A stretch of DNA of 64,000 nucleotides from Ferrovibrio sp. MS7 (GTDB lineage: Bacteria; Pseudomonadota; Alphaproteobacteria; Ferrovibrionales; Ferrovibrionaceae), in assembly GCF_038404985.1 (NCBI RefSeq), contig NZ_JBBKBA010000002.1, positions 976,336 to 1,040,335 on the forward strand, read 5' to 3'. Under the pieces are notes generated by a model. It did no database searches. It had not been told where the DNA came from and was given only the letters and a program-made list of their open reading frames with translations. This document shows positions 53,351 to 63,400 of this stretch, one piece after another; position 1 is the stretch's first letter, and each line of letters begins with the position of its first letter. The position numbers were made by a program, and so were the translations under genes.

Positions 53351-53926
53351 TCAAGCCGCGAAGGCGGCTTCGATCTTTTCGCAGATATAGTGATACAGGC
53401 AGATATGCACCTGCTGGATCAGCGGCGTGTGGCGCGAAGGCGCGGCGAGCAGGATATCGGCTTCCGCCGCCAGTTTGCCGCCACCTTCTCCCGTCAGCGC
53501 CAGCACAGTCATGCCGCGCTTGCGCGCTTCCTTGGCCGCCAGCACCACATTCGGCGAATTGCCTGACGTGCTGATGCCCCAGAACACGCCGCCGGACTGG
53601 CCATAGGCTTCGACCTGGCGCGAGAACACCGTCTCGTAGCTGTAGTCATTGGCCCAGGCGGTGAGCACCGAGGGATTGTCGGAAAGGCAGATGCAGCGCA
53701 GGGCCGGGCGTTCCTTGAGAAACCGCCCCACCAGTTCGCCGGTGATATGCATGGCATCGGCAGCCGAGCCGCCATTGCCGCAGACCAGCAGCGGCTTGTC
53801 GGCTTTCAGCGCCGCAACCACCGCCGCCACTGCCTTGGCAACGCCATCTTCAAGCGCCGGGCTGGCGGCCAGCCGCAGGATTTCAGCGGAATGCAACAGG
53901 TAGTCGTTGAGCGAAGTCTGGGTCAT
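53351..53926 (-). CDS. gmhA: Phosphoheptose isomerase-type SIS protein
   Basis: 191 residues. SIS fold with CGNGGSAADAMHITGELVGRF, SDNPSVLTAWANDYSYETVFSRQVEA, and the late HTPLIQQVHICLYHYICEKIE containing metal-site His/Gln. GmhA turns sedoheptulose 7-phosphate into glycero-manno-heptose 7-phosphate for the LPS core. It overlaps the rfbC stop by four bases (ATGA). Confidence 0.9.
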   Translation of the reverse strand: MTQTSLNDYLLHSAEILRLAASPALEDGVAKAVAAVVAALKADKPLLVCGNGGSAADAMHITGELVGRFLKERPALRCICLSDNPSVLTAWANDYSYETVFSRQVEAYGQSGGVFWGISTSGNSPNVVLAAKEARKRGMTVLALTGEGGGKLAAEADILLAAPSRHTPLIQQVHICLYHYICEKIEAAFAA

Positions 53927-54483
53927 GGAAACAGGTCCGGTTGCTGAGCCAGCGGTGGATGCAGGCCATCCTTGGGAGAGATCACGGCGGAGGCAGGATC
54001 GACCGGCCAGGCAATGCCAAGCGCTGGATCATGCCACAGAATGCCACGTTCCTGCGCCGGGGCATAATAGGCATCCACCTTGTAAAAAATCTCGGCATTG
54101 TCCTCGAGGGTGCAGAAGCCGTGGGCGAAACCGGCCGGAATGTAGAAATGCTCCGGCGTGTCGGCCGACAGTTCGACCGCGACATGCTGGCCGAAGGTGG
54201 GCGATGAACGCCGGATGTCCACCGCCACCGAGAGCACGCGGCCGCGCAGGGCCTGGATTAGCTTGGCCTGGGCGTGGGGCGGCAACTGATAATGCATGCC
54301 GCGCACAGTGCCGCGCGGCACCGACTGGGAATGGTTGTCCTGCACAAAAGTATTGGTGATGCCAAACGCCGCCATGTCCGCCTGGCTGTAGGTCTCGGCG
54401 AACCAGCCGCGATTGTCGCCGAAGCGGCGGCCGGTCAGTTTGAGCGGACCTTCGATATCGAAACGGGTGACGGTGATCTGCAT
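53923..54483 (-). CDS. rfbC: dTDP-4-dehydrorhamnose 3,5-epimerase
   Basis: 186 residues. Cupin fold with FVQDNHSQSVPRGTVRGMHYQLPPHAQAKL, with the catalytic His in the HYQ, and PAGFAHGFCTLED. It epimerises C3 and C5 on the way to dTDP-L-rhamnose. Works with rfbD at 58390. The rfbA and rfbB genes are not in the window. Confidence 0.94.
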   Translation of the reverse strand: MQITVTRFDIEGPLKLTGRRFGDNRGWFAETYSQADMAAFGITNTFVQDNHSQSVPRGTVRGMHYQLPPHAQAKLIQALRGRVLSVAVDIRRSSPTFGQHVAVELSADTPEHFYIPAGFAHGFCTLEDNAEIFYKVDAYYAPAQERGILWHDPALGIAWPVDPASAVISPKDGLHPPLAQQPDLFP

Positions 54484-54570
54484 TGAATCGGGCGCTGTAT
54501 CGGGCTGGGCGGCAGGTGGCGGATGCCCCTGTTAGTAGTCGGTTCGCCCAGCCCCCGCAACTGGCGGGCC

Positions 54571-55077
54571 TTAATCCGGGCCGTAGCGCAGATGCTCCCA
54601 CAGCCAGTAGCCGAGCAGAAAGGCACCCTCGCCGGCATCGTTCAGCAGGGGGGCCAGAATGCGGCTGTAGCCCATATGGCGGCGGCTCGGGTCGGTGCTG
54701 GGGCGGCGCCAGTAATGCGGCTCCCGGCCGGCCAGCAGACGGGCATAAAGCGGTTCCACCACGGCCATTTCCGCTGCCGGATGCAGATCATCGAAATACA
54801 GCCCGGTATGCTCTCGCCCATTGGCCACCAGATGGTCGGTGCCGAGCAGGCGATAGCGGTAGCGCACCCGGCCATCGGGCTGTGCCAGGGCTTCGATCAG
54901 GCCGAGGCCCGGCAGGATGCGGGCCGGCATGTCGAGTGGATCAATGTCCCGGCGCAGGGGCGGACGGCCATCGGGGCCGCAATGCTGCCGCCAATAGGCC
55001 AGGAACAGCGCCAGCGGCTCAGGCAGGCTTTCCGGCCATTCCTGGGTAGCGCGCATAATCGGCGGCTTATCATCCAT
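54571..55077 (-). CDS. PAS-domain protein
   Basis: 168 residues. Central segment LRRDIDPLDMPARILPGLGLIEAL..RVRYRYRLLGTDHL and GREHTGLYFDDL fit the PAS_5 type domain of alphaproteobacteria, which occurs as a stand-alone protein of unknown signal. No output domain is present. Confidence 0.75.
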   Translation of the reverse strand: MDDKPPIMRATQEWPESLPEPLALFLAYWRQHCGPDGRPPLRRDIDPLDMPARILPGLGLIEALAQPDGRVRYRYRLLGTDHLVANGREHTGLYFDDLHPAAEMAVVEPLYARLLAGREPHYWRRPSTDPSRRHMGYSRILAPLLNDAGEGAFLLGYWLWEHLRYGPD

Positions 55078-55196
55078 CGCATCAGCCTATGACGGACCAG
55101 AGCCGCGGTCGAGTGAATGACTTGAGCGCTCCAGCTCTGGCGAATCCATCATATCTGATATATGAGAAAGGCAAAATCAACGGGAGAGATGCCACC

Positions 55197-55937
55197 ATGA
55201 ACCAGATCGACCTCAAGGGCCGCCGTGCCGTCGTTACCGGCGGCGCGCAGGGTATTGGCCGCGCCGTCAGCGAACGGCTGCTTGCCTCCGGCGCCAGCGT
55301 GGCGATCTGGGACCGCGATGCCGCCCTGGCAGCGGCCGTGGCCAAGGAAATCGGCGCCCAGGCGGTGGCGGTGGATGTGACCGACTATGCCGCCGTGGAA
55401 CAGGCGGTGCGCGACACGGCCGCCAAACTCGGCGGCATCGACCTGCTGGTGAATAATGCTGGCATCGCCGGCCCCAACGGCCCGGTGCATGAATACCCGC
55501 TGGATGCCTGGAAGGCAGTGATCGACCTGGACCTCAACGGCGTATTCTATTGCTGCCGCGCCGTGGTGCCGCTGATGCTGGCGCAGAAATTCGGCCGCAT
55601 CGTCAATATCGCCTCAATCGCCGGAAAAGAGGGCAATCCCAATGCGGGTGCCTATTCGGCGGCCAAAGCCGGCGTGGTGGCGCTGACCAAATCGCTCGGC
55701 AAGGAACTGGCCGGGCACGATATCGCGGTCAATTGCGTAACGCCGGCAGCGGCGAAAACCCGCATTTTCGACCAGATGGCGCAGACCCATATTGACTACA
55801 TGCTGTCGAAGATTCCGCGCGGACGCTTCGTGCTGGTTGAGGAAGTGGCGGCGATGGTGGCCTGGCTGCTGTCGGCGGAGAATTCCTTCACCACTGGCGC
55901 CGTGTTCGACTTGAGCGGTGGACGCGCTACCTATTAA
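55197..55937 (+). CDS. SDR family oxidoreductase
   Basis: 246 residues from ATG 55197 (GAGAG upstream). GGAQGIGRAVSERL, NNAGIAG, NIASIAGKEG and YSAAKAGVVALTKS with catalytic Tyr/Lys. Close in pattern to sugar-acid or 3-oxoacyl reductases such as keto-deoxyfuconate dehydrogenase. Substrate not known. Confidence 0.88.
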   Translation: MNQIDLKGRRAVVTGGAQGIGRAVSERLLASGASVAIWDRDAALAAAVAKEIGAQAVAVDVTDYAAVEQAVRDTAAKLGGIDLLVNNAGIAGPNGPVHEYPLDAWKAVIDLDLNGVFYCCRAVVPLMLAQKFGRIVNIASIAGKEGNPNAGAYSAAKAGVVALTKSLGKELAGHDIAVNCVTPAAAKTRIFDQMAQTHIDYMLSKIPRGRFVLVEEVAAMVAWLLSAENSFTTGAVFDLSGGRATY

Positions 55938-55976
55938 ACTGCAGGTCAGCGTAATCATGGCGGGACAGCAGGCAGG

Positions 55977-56309
55977 ATGCCGCAAAGCAGGGAAGCGAAG
56001 TTTTCAATTGGCGATGTCGTGCGGCATCGCCTCTTCCCGTTCCGTGGCGTGATCTTCGACGTCGACCCGGTATTCAACAATACCGAGGAGTGGTGGCTGG
56101 CAATCCCCGCCGACATGCGCCCGCGCAAGGACCAGCCGTTCTACCATTTGCTGGCCGAGAATGCCCAGACCAGCTACCAGGCTTATGTTTCGGAGCAGAA
56201 CCTGCTGCCCGATGCCGAGAGCGGCCCGGTGAACCACCCCGATGTGCCGAAGTATTTCGACGGCTATCGCGACGGTCATTACATCTGGCGCGGCGGCAGC
56301 CGCATGTAG
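55977..56309 (+). CDS. hspQ: Heat-shock protein HspQ (YccV-like)
   Basis: 110 residues. AKFSIGDVVRHRLFPFRGVIFDVDP is the hallmark, followed by PFYHLLAENAQTSYQAYVSEQNL. HspQ binds hemimethylated DNA in vitro and influences Lon specificity in enterobacteria. Start choice at 55977 is by the open frame and needs confirmation. Confidence 0.92.
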   Translation: MPQSREAKFSIGDVVRHRLFPFRGVIFDVDPVFNNTEEWWLAIPADMRPRKDQPFYHLLAENAQTSYQAYVSEQNLLPDAESGPVNHPDVPKYFDGYRDGHYIWRGGSRM

Positions 56310-56352
56310 CGGCAGACGCGCCTAAGCTATCCAGCCCTTATCCTGACCCAGC

Positions 56353-58323
56353 TTACTTATCCTGACCGTGCGGCGCGTGCTGGAATTCCGGCACCAGACT
56401 TTTCAGCAATGCCAGCGCACGGGCGGCATCGCGGGCTTGCACGGCGGCTGAGAGCGCATCCAGTGCACGGCCGAGTTCGGCGGCATCAAGGATGCGTGGT
56501 GCCGCCAGCAGGATACCTTGGCTTGGCGTCGGCACCAGGGTTTCCGACTGGTGCAGCACTTCCTCGTAGAGCTTCTCGCCCGGCCGCAGCCCGGTATAGA
56601 CAATCTTGATATCGGCTTCGGGCTTTAAGCCCGCCAGCCGGATCATCTGCCGTGCCAGATCCTGAATGCGCACCGGCTCGCCCATGTCGAGCACGAAGAT
56701 CTTGCCGGCCGCATGCACCGCCTCCGCCGGCATGGCGGCAGCCTGCAGGATCAGTTCCACTGCCTCGCGCGTAGTCATGAAGAAACGTGTTACTTCCGGA
56801 TGGGTGACGGTGAGCGGCCCGCCCTGCTGCAACTGGCGCTGGAACAGCGGCACCACCGAACCGGACGAGCCCAGCACATTGCCGAAGCGGACGGTGACGA
56901 AGCGGGTCGGCGCCGCCGCTTCACTGGCGGCGATATCCAGGCTCTGCGCCACCATCTCGGCGACACGCTTGCTGGCGCCCATCACGTTGGTCGGGTTCAC
57001 CGCCTTGTCGGTGGAGATCAGCACCATGACGCCGACCTTGTGGCGCAAGGCCGCTTCCGCCACCACGCGGGTACCAAAGGCATTGGTCTGCACCGCTTCC
57101 TCGATATTCGCCTCGGTCAGCGGCACATGCTTGTAGGCGGCGGCGTGCAGCAGGATTTCCGGCTGCGTCTCGGCCAAAACGCGCTCGACGCGCTCGGGCT
57201 GACGCACATCGCCAAGCAGGGCGCGACGCGGCAGACTGGGCCAGCGCTCGGCAAGCTCGAGGTCGATCTGGTAGAGCGCATGCTCGCCCTGCTCGAACAG
57301 AATGATTTCAGCCGGCGCGAGATCGGCTACCTGGCGGGTAAGCTCGGAGCCAATGGTGCCGCCGGCACCGGTGATCAGCACGCGGCGGCCCTTGATCAGG
57401 CGCTGCACCGCCTCGCGGTCCAGCACTTTCTGCGGCCGGCCGAGCAAGTCCTCAATATCCACCGGGCGCAGGTCCCGCGCACCCAGGGATTGCCCTCCCG
57501 GGGATTGCTCGCCCTGGCGCTGGAAATCGGTGAGCCGTGGCAGCCGAGATACTGTGAGCCCCCGCTGGTTCGCCAGTTCGAGCAAAGCCGCCATCTGCTC
57601 GCGCTCCGGCCGCATGTCGGCCAGGATCAGGCGGCGCGGGCGGTCATGATCGCCAAAGCGGGCCAGCACCGCGTCCAGTTCATCAATGCTGCCAAGCACG
57701 CGCACACCGCGGATGTCTCGGCCCTGGCGGGCTTCCTTGGCATCGACAATGCCGACAACGCGATAGCCGGACTGGCGGTTGCGGTCCATTTCGCGGATGA
57801 AGGCATCGGCGGCAGCACCTGAGCCGACCAGCAGCACCGGCACGCGGGTATCCACCTCGCGCTTCAAGGCCTGCATCAGGCTGCCATCCTTCCAGGAGCG
57901 GTAGAGCAGGCGCGGCCCGGCCAGCAGCAGGCAAAGCAGGCCATACTGGATCACCACGGCGCTGCGCGGATAATCCTGCAGACGCGAAATCCAGAACAGC
58001 AACGGCAGGAAGATCAGCAGCGCCAGGGCGCTGGCTTTCATGATTGCTGCCATATCGCGCAGCGAGGCATAATGCCAAATGCCGCGATACAGCCCCATGA
58101 CCTGGAATACCACCGCCGCCAGCACCGTGAAGAGCAAGGTATGTTCGGGATGGCCCAGCCAGACGTAATCATAGTCGGCCAGCCAGTAGCGGAGCGCCAG
58201 CGCACCCTCGAAGGATAGCGCCGCCATGACGATATCGTGCAGGGCGACGACGGCGATGCGGGAATTGAAGCGGAGCATCAGTGGCTGCAGGGCAAAACGG
58301 CGGTTTTCCAGATTGGCGGCCAT
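56353..58323 (-). CDS. CapD/WbpM-type nucleotide-sugar epimerase/dehydratase
   Basis: 656 residues. Four N-terminal membrane helices (to about residue 135), a Rossmann linker (VPVLLVGSGAAADAFIREMD), then the CapD catalytic domain with LITGAGGTIGSELTRQVADL, AAYKHVPLTE and STDKAVNPTNVMGASKR. It makes 4-keto-6-deoxy or epimerised UDP-sugars for surface polysaccharide or glycoprotein. Part of the deoxysugar region. Confidence 0.92.
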   Translation of the reverse strand: MAANLENRRFALQPLMLRFNSRIAVVALHDIVMAALSFEGALALRYWLADYDYVWLGHPEHTLLFTVLAAVVFQVMGLYRGIWHYASLRDMAAIMKASALALLIFLPLLFWISRLQDYPRSAVVIQYGLLCLLLAGPRLLYRSWKDGSLMQALKREVDTRVPVLLVGSGAAADAFIREMDRNRQSGYRVVGIVDAKEARQGRDIRGVRVLGSIDELDAVLARFGDHDRPRRLILADMRPEREQMAALLELANQRGLTVSRLPRLTDFQRQGEQSPGGQSLGARDLRPVDIEDLLGRPQKVLDREAVQRLIKGRRVLITGAGGTIGSELTRQVADLAPAEIILFEQGEHALYQIDLELAERWPSLPRRALLGDVRQPERVERVLAETQPEILLHAAAYKHVPLTEANIEEAVQTNAFGTRVVAEAALRHKVGVMVLISTDKAVNPTNVMGASKRVAEMVAQSLDIAASEAAAPTRFVTVRFGNVLGSSGSVVPLFQRQLQQGGPLTVTHPEVTRFFMTTREAVELILQAAAMPAEAVHAAGKIFVLDMGEPVRIQDLARQMIRLAGLKPEADIKIVYTGLRPGEKLYEEVLHQSETLVPTPSQGILLAAPRILDAAELGRALDALSAAVQARDAARALALLKSLVPEFQHAPHGQDK

Positions 58324-58389
58324 CTTAGCCGGGGCTGGCCGGGGCGGCTATGGCCGGCGCCAGCCGATCCAAGGATTTATCTGCCCGCG

Positions 58390-59271
58390 CTAGCTGCTGG
58401 CATATAGCTCGTCGACCAGCGTCGCCAGCGACCGGCGCCAATCCGGCACCGATATGCCATGCACGCGCTCAAGCTTGGCGCCATCCAGCCGCGAATTCGC
58501 AGGGCGCGGTGCTGGCAGCGGGTATTCGGCACTGGTGATTGCCGTGACTTTCGGCTGCCTGCCGCCATGGCGTGCCGATTCGGCGATGATGGCGCAGGCA
58601 AAGTCATGCCAGCTGACATGCGGCTGGCCGGCGAAATGGAAAATACCGAACTGTGCCGGATCGTGGCTCGTGGCAATGCGGTCAGCCAGCCGCCAACAGG
58701 CGGCGGCGATATCGGCGGCCATGGTCGGGCCGCCGAACTGATCGGCGACCACGCGCAATTCGTCGCGCTCGGCTGCCAGCCGCAGCATGGTCTTGACAAA
58801 ATTGCTCCGGAACGGACTCACCACCCAGGCGGTGCGCAGGATCAGATGACGTGGCAAGGCAGCCCGCACCGCCTGCTCCCCGGCCAGCTTGCTGGCGCCA
58901 TAGACCGAGAGCGGCATCACCGGATCATCCTCGCGCCATGCCTTAGTGCCGCTACCATCGAACACATAGTCCGTAGAGAGATGCAGCAGCGCAGCTCCTG
59001 TCTCAGCGCAGGCCAGCGCCAGATGCCCAGGCGCTTCGCCATTGACCGCGAAGGCCAATTCCCGTTCAGTCTCCGCCTTATCCACCGCCGTGTAAGCAGC
59101 GGCATTGATCACCACACGCGGTTTCAATTCAGCGACACATCGCGCCACGGCCGCAGCATCGGTGATATCCAGTGCCGCGCGATCAACGAACACGGCATCG
59201 CGGCCGACCGCATGGCGCTGCAATTCCTGGCCTACCTGACCCAAAGCCCCGGTGACGAGGATGTCAGCCAC
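58390..59271 (-). CDS. rfbD: dTDP-4-dehydrorhamnose reductase
   Basis: 293 residues. LVTGALGQVGQELQ, NAAAYTAVDKAE, STDYVFDGSG and YGASKLAGEQ (Tyr/Lys) give an RfbD reductase. Final step of dTDP-L-rhamnose. The WxcM-like gene ends two bases upstream, so the two are in one operon. Confidence 0.94.
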   Translation of the reverse strand: MADILVTGALGQVGQELQRHAVGRDAVFVDRAALDITDAAAVARCVAELKPRVVINAAAYTAVDKAETERELAFAVNGEAPGHLALACAETGAALLHLSTDYVFDGSGTKAWREDDPVMPLSVYGASKLAGEQAVRAALPRHLILRTAWVVSPFRSNFVKTMLRLAAERDELRVVADQFGGPTMAADIAAACWRLADRIATSHDPAQFGIFHFAGQPHVSWHDFACAIIAESARHGGRQPKVTAITSAEYPLPAPRPANSRLDGAKLERVHGISVPDWRRSLATLVDELYASS

Positions 59272-59273
59272 GC

Positions 59274-60143
59274 TCAGGCCGGCTTGGCGGCGACGACACG
59301 GACAAAATCAGCGTAGTCGCGGATATAATCGGTGGGATCGTAAGGATCGGAAGCAAACACCAGCAGCACGCCATCGGCCGAATACTTGTACTGGATGCCC
59401 CAGGTCAGCGGCGGCAGGTAGATTCCCATGTCGGGCGAATCGAGCATCACCTCGGTGCGGTTGATGCCGTCATCGGCGACAATGGCGCAACTGCCATGCA
59501 GGCAGACCAAGAACTGATGGCAGCGGTAATGCGCATGTTCGCCGCGCGTCTTTTCGCTCGGCACATTGAACACTGCGAACCAGCGTTGCGGCGCGAAGGG
59601 TACATCCTTCGGAATATCCGCAACTGCCAGATCGCCGCGCATGTCGCGCACTTTCTTGAAGCGATGCAGCGTCACATCGCCGACACCAATGCGGATACTG
59701 TCCTGGCCCGGCGGAAAGTTCGGATTGAACTGCTCCGGCTCGCGCGCCAGGCCGAGCGCATGGGTAGAGACATAGCCGGTGATGCGGATCGGCGAGCCAC
59801 TAACAATCGCATAGGGCGGCACATTCTGCGCCACCACCGAGCCCGGCATCACCACGGCTCCGGCACCGATATTGACACCGCGGCTGATCACACTGCCAGC
59901 GCCGATGCGGGCGCCAGCGCCGATCTCGATGGCGCCGCCGGCAACGGCCTCATCGAAGACCACGCCCGGCCCCAAACTTGCGCCATGGCCGATGCGAATG
60001 CCGCCCCAGACCTGGGTAAAGCCGTGCAGCACGCAATCTTCGGCGATTTCGGCGCCAGGATAGATCACCACATGGTCGCCAACCCTGGCAGAGGCGGCAA
60101 CGGTGGCGCCATCTATTACGATGGCAGTGGCGGCTTTGGTCAT
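59274..60143 (-). CDS. WxcM/FdtD-like bifunctional acyltransferase plus sugar 3,4-ketoisomerase
   Basis: 289 residues. Residues 1-125 are a left-handed beta-helix of hexapeptide repeats (IGHGASLGPGVV, IEIGAGARIGAGSVI), typical of sugar N-acyltransferases. Residues 140-289 form a FdtA/QdtA cupin (GDLAVADIPKDVPFAPQRWFAVFNVPSEKTRGEHAHYRCHQFL). This fusion is known in Xanthomonas WxcM and Shewanella FdtD, which isomerise dTDP-4-keto-6-deoxyglucose and then acylate the aminosugar made by a partner. It points to a 3-acylamino-3,6-dideoxyhexose, but the aminotransferase is not in the window. Confidence 0.88.
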   Translation of the reverse strand: MTKAATAIVIDGATVAASARVGDHVVIYPGAEIAEDCVLHGFTQVWGGIRIGHGASLGPGVVFDEAVAGGAIEIGAGARIGAGSVISRGVNIGAGAVVMPGSVVAQNVPPYAIVSGSPIRITGYVSTHALGLAREPEQFNPNFPPGQDSIRIGVGDVTLHRFKKVRDMRGDLAVADIPKDVPFAPQRWFAVFNVPSEKTRGEHAHYRCHQFLVCLHGSCAIVADDGINRTEVMLDSPDMGIYLPPLTWGIQYKYSADGVLLVFASDPYDPTDYIRDYADFVRVVAAKPA

Positions 60144-60431
60144 GCAAGCGCTCCATCCTAAGGCACGGATCGCTTAGGATATTCATCACAGGGCCAGATG
60201 CTCGGCATCGGATAGCCAGGCACCACAAAATGATGTCTATTGTTAGGCGGTTGCCGCCACGCCGGCAATATCAGCCAAGCGCTGGCAGGCAGCACTATGG
60301 CTCGAGCTTATCCACTATAAATAATGGAAATATTAAGATAAAATACAACTATTGATTGACATTGCCGCCACCACCTCACATATACTGATGTGTGCAACAA
60401 TCCATACTTCATCCTGGCCTGGGCTTAATTG
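60144..60431 (+). promoter_or_regulatory. Intergenic region with protease promoter
   Basis: TTGACA (60356-60361) with TATACT (60381-60386, 19-base gap) or CATATA (60379-60384, 17) as the -10. CACAT/ATGTG (60377-60381 and 60388-60392) forms a small inverted repeat over the -10, a possible operator. The rest is AT-rich and includes a TTATCCACT sequence near 60309, one base from a DnaA box. Confidence 0.5.
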
Positions 60432-63400
60432 ATGGTCGCCGAACCAAATGCGTTCTCCGAGCCAACGGCCCTTCCCCGGGTTAGTTTAATTTTCGGCGCG
60501 CCCACCAATGTGGACGGCATACTAAACCAGACATCGCAATTATACTGGAATTACAGTTCGGCGCTCGGCACCGGCGTAACTCTCACCTACAGCTTCATGA
60601 CCTCTGTGCCAACGCGCTATGCCCAATTGGATGCGCAGCCGGGCAGCGATGGCGACTACGTTTCCACTGTCAGCACTGGCTTCTCGGCCTTCACCACGGC
60701 GCAGCGCAATGTGGTCTCGCAGATATTCGCGTTGATCGCCGAGGTTACCAACATCATCTTTACCGAGGTGAACTTTAACCCAAATGCGAAGAGCAGTATT
60801 TCCTTCGGCAATTTCAATATCGACGCCACTGCGCTGGCCGGCGCTGCAGCCTTCGCCTTCTATCCGAACTCGCAGCCCGTGGGTGGCGACATCGATGTCG
60901 GCGGTGACATCTTTGTCGACAATGATTACACCAATTCGAGCTACACTGGCACAGCATTCCAGAAATACAGCTACCTCACCATCCTGCATGAAGTCGGCCA
61001 CGCGCTCGGCCTGAAGCATCCGGGCAATTACAATGGCCTCGAGGAAGGTCCGTTCCTGCCCTCGAACCTGGACAACAACCAGTACACGGTAATGTCCTAC
61101 TACGATCACCCGAGCTACACCTATGAAGGCGGCAACTATCAGGCGCCGCTGACGCCGATGTTACTCGATATCGCGGCATTGCAATTGGTCTATGGCGCCA
61201 ACGCCAGCACGCGTTCGGGCAACACTATTTACGATGCCACATGGTTCACCAAAGATGTCATCCGCACCCTCTGGGATGCCGGTGGCACCGACACCATCGA
61301 CCTGACCGGCCTCAGCGGCAGCAATACGATCAACCTCAATGCCGGCAGCTTCAGCAGCATCTACACCAGCGGCAGCAACAATATCGCCATAGCCTATGGC
61401 GCCAATATCGAGAATGCCATAGGCGGCAGCGGCAACGATACCATCACCGGCAACACCCTGAACAACGTGCTGACCGGCGGCGCCGGCAACGACACAATCA
61501 ATGGCGGCGACGGCGATGACACCATCGTCTTTGTCGGTGGCGACGGCACAGACACCGTAAATGGGGGCCACGGCGTTGATACAATCGATCTGTCGGCACT
61601 GAGCAGCGGCTTGACGGCGACCTCGAAAACCAACATTGCCGGTCACAGTATCAGCAATGTCGAATACCTGATCGGCACGGCCTATGCCGACAACTTCAAG
61701 AATACCGGTTCGATTTATATTTATGGCCGGGGCGGTGACGACACCTATTACCGCTCAACCGGAGGCACCATTCTCTCCAGCGCGGTCGCTGGCGAATTCC
61801 ATGGTGGCGATGGCTTCGACACCGTGGATTTTTCATTGGCGACCACGGCATTGAATATATTCAGCAGTTATGATGCGCTGAGCGGCCTCGAGATCGAGCG
61901 TATCGTCGGCACCGCTTATGACGACGTGTTGACCGGTATTGCCACGGTTTATAATGCCGGCGCAGGCAACGACATCATCAAAGGCCACGGCGGCAATCAG
62001 AAAATCTACGGCGAAGCAGGCAACGACATTCTCTATGCCTATTTCGAAACTCGCGGCGAGCAGGCTGGGAAGTACGACAACAACGCTAAAGATCTACTGG
62101 ATGGCGGCGATGGCGACGACATTCTTGTTGTAAGCGGCGGCACCCATACCTTGATTGGCGGCGCCGGCACTGACACGATCGACTATTCACCCGTTTCGAA
62201 CAACATCTATGTCGACCTTTCCGCGGGCACTGGATCTGGCGGCACCAATACAACACTTACCCAGATCATATCCGGTGTCGAAAACATTGTCGGCTCCTTT
62301 GGGTCTGATTTCATTTTTGGCGATGCCTCAGCCAACCATCTGATCGGCAATAGCGGCAATGATGAACTGCGCGGTGAAGCAGGCAACGACATACTCTATG
62401 GCGGCAATGGAGACGACATCCTGCGCGGCGGTGCTGGCGCCGATATCATGGATGGCGGTGCCGGCATCGACACTGCCAGTTATCAGGCCGCCATGGCGGG
62501 CGTGATCGTTAGTCTACTGGACTGCAAGGGCACCGGCGGCGAGGCGGCCGGCGACAGCTTACTGAGTTTTGAAAACCTGCGCGGCTCGGCTTACGCCGAT
62601 ACACTGATCGGCGACGCAAATGCAAATTACATCGATGGCGGCACCGGGGCCGACAGCATCGATGGCGGTGCCGGCAATGATGTCGCCGGCTATACCAGAT
62701 CGGTGGCCGCCATTACCATCAACCTGACAACCGGCACCGGGCATGGCGGCGATGCCGAAGGCGACACATTGCTCCGCATCGAGGGCGTTGTCGGCTCTGC
62801 TTTTGACGATTCCATCACCGGCAGCGCCGGCGCCGACTCGCTGCTTGGAGATGTCGGTCACGACCATTTCAACGGCGCCGCCGGGGCCGATTATATCGAT
62901 GGCGGCGCCGGTAACGACACGATCTACTACTCCGCTTCGCTTGCCGGGGTGACCATCAATCTGGGCACCGGCACCGGTATCGGCGGCGATGCCCAGGGTG
63001 ATACGCTGGTCAGCATTGAGCGTGTCTTTGGCTCCGGCTTCGACGACACCCTTACAGGCAGCAGCAGCGGCGAATACCTGGCCGGCGATATCGGCAACGA
63101 CACCCTCATCGGCGGGGCTGGCGCGGATTATCTTGATGGCGGCAGCGGCAGCGACAGCATCAAGTATACCGGCTCTGCGGCCGCCGTCAGCATCAACCTA
63201 GGCACTGGCACGGGCAGCGGTGGCGATGCCCAGGGCGACATCCTGGTTAGCATCGAATGGGTTTACGGTTCCGCCTTCGACGACAGCCTCGTTGGCAGCG
63301 CAGGCAACGACTACCTGTATGGCGAAACCGGCCATGACCATTTCAACGGCTCCGCCGGGGCGGATTATATCGATGGCGGTGCCGGCAACGATTCGGTTTA

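Noticed and set aside
60309..60317. TTATCCACT as a DnaA box/origin
   Set aside because: One near-match in AT-rich promoter DNA without a cluster of boxes is not enough to claim an origin.
61161..61646. 161-codon minus-strand ORF within the protease gene
   Set aside because: A mirror of the Gly/Asp repeat composition of the sense strand; no start or ribosome site.
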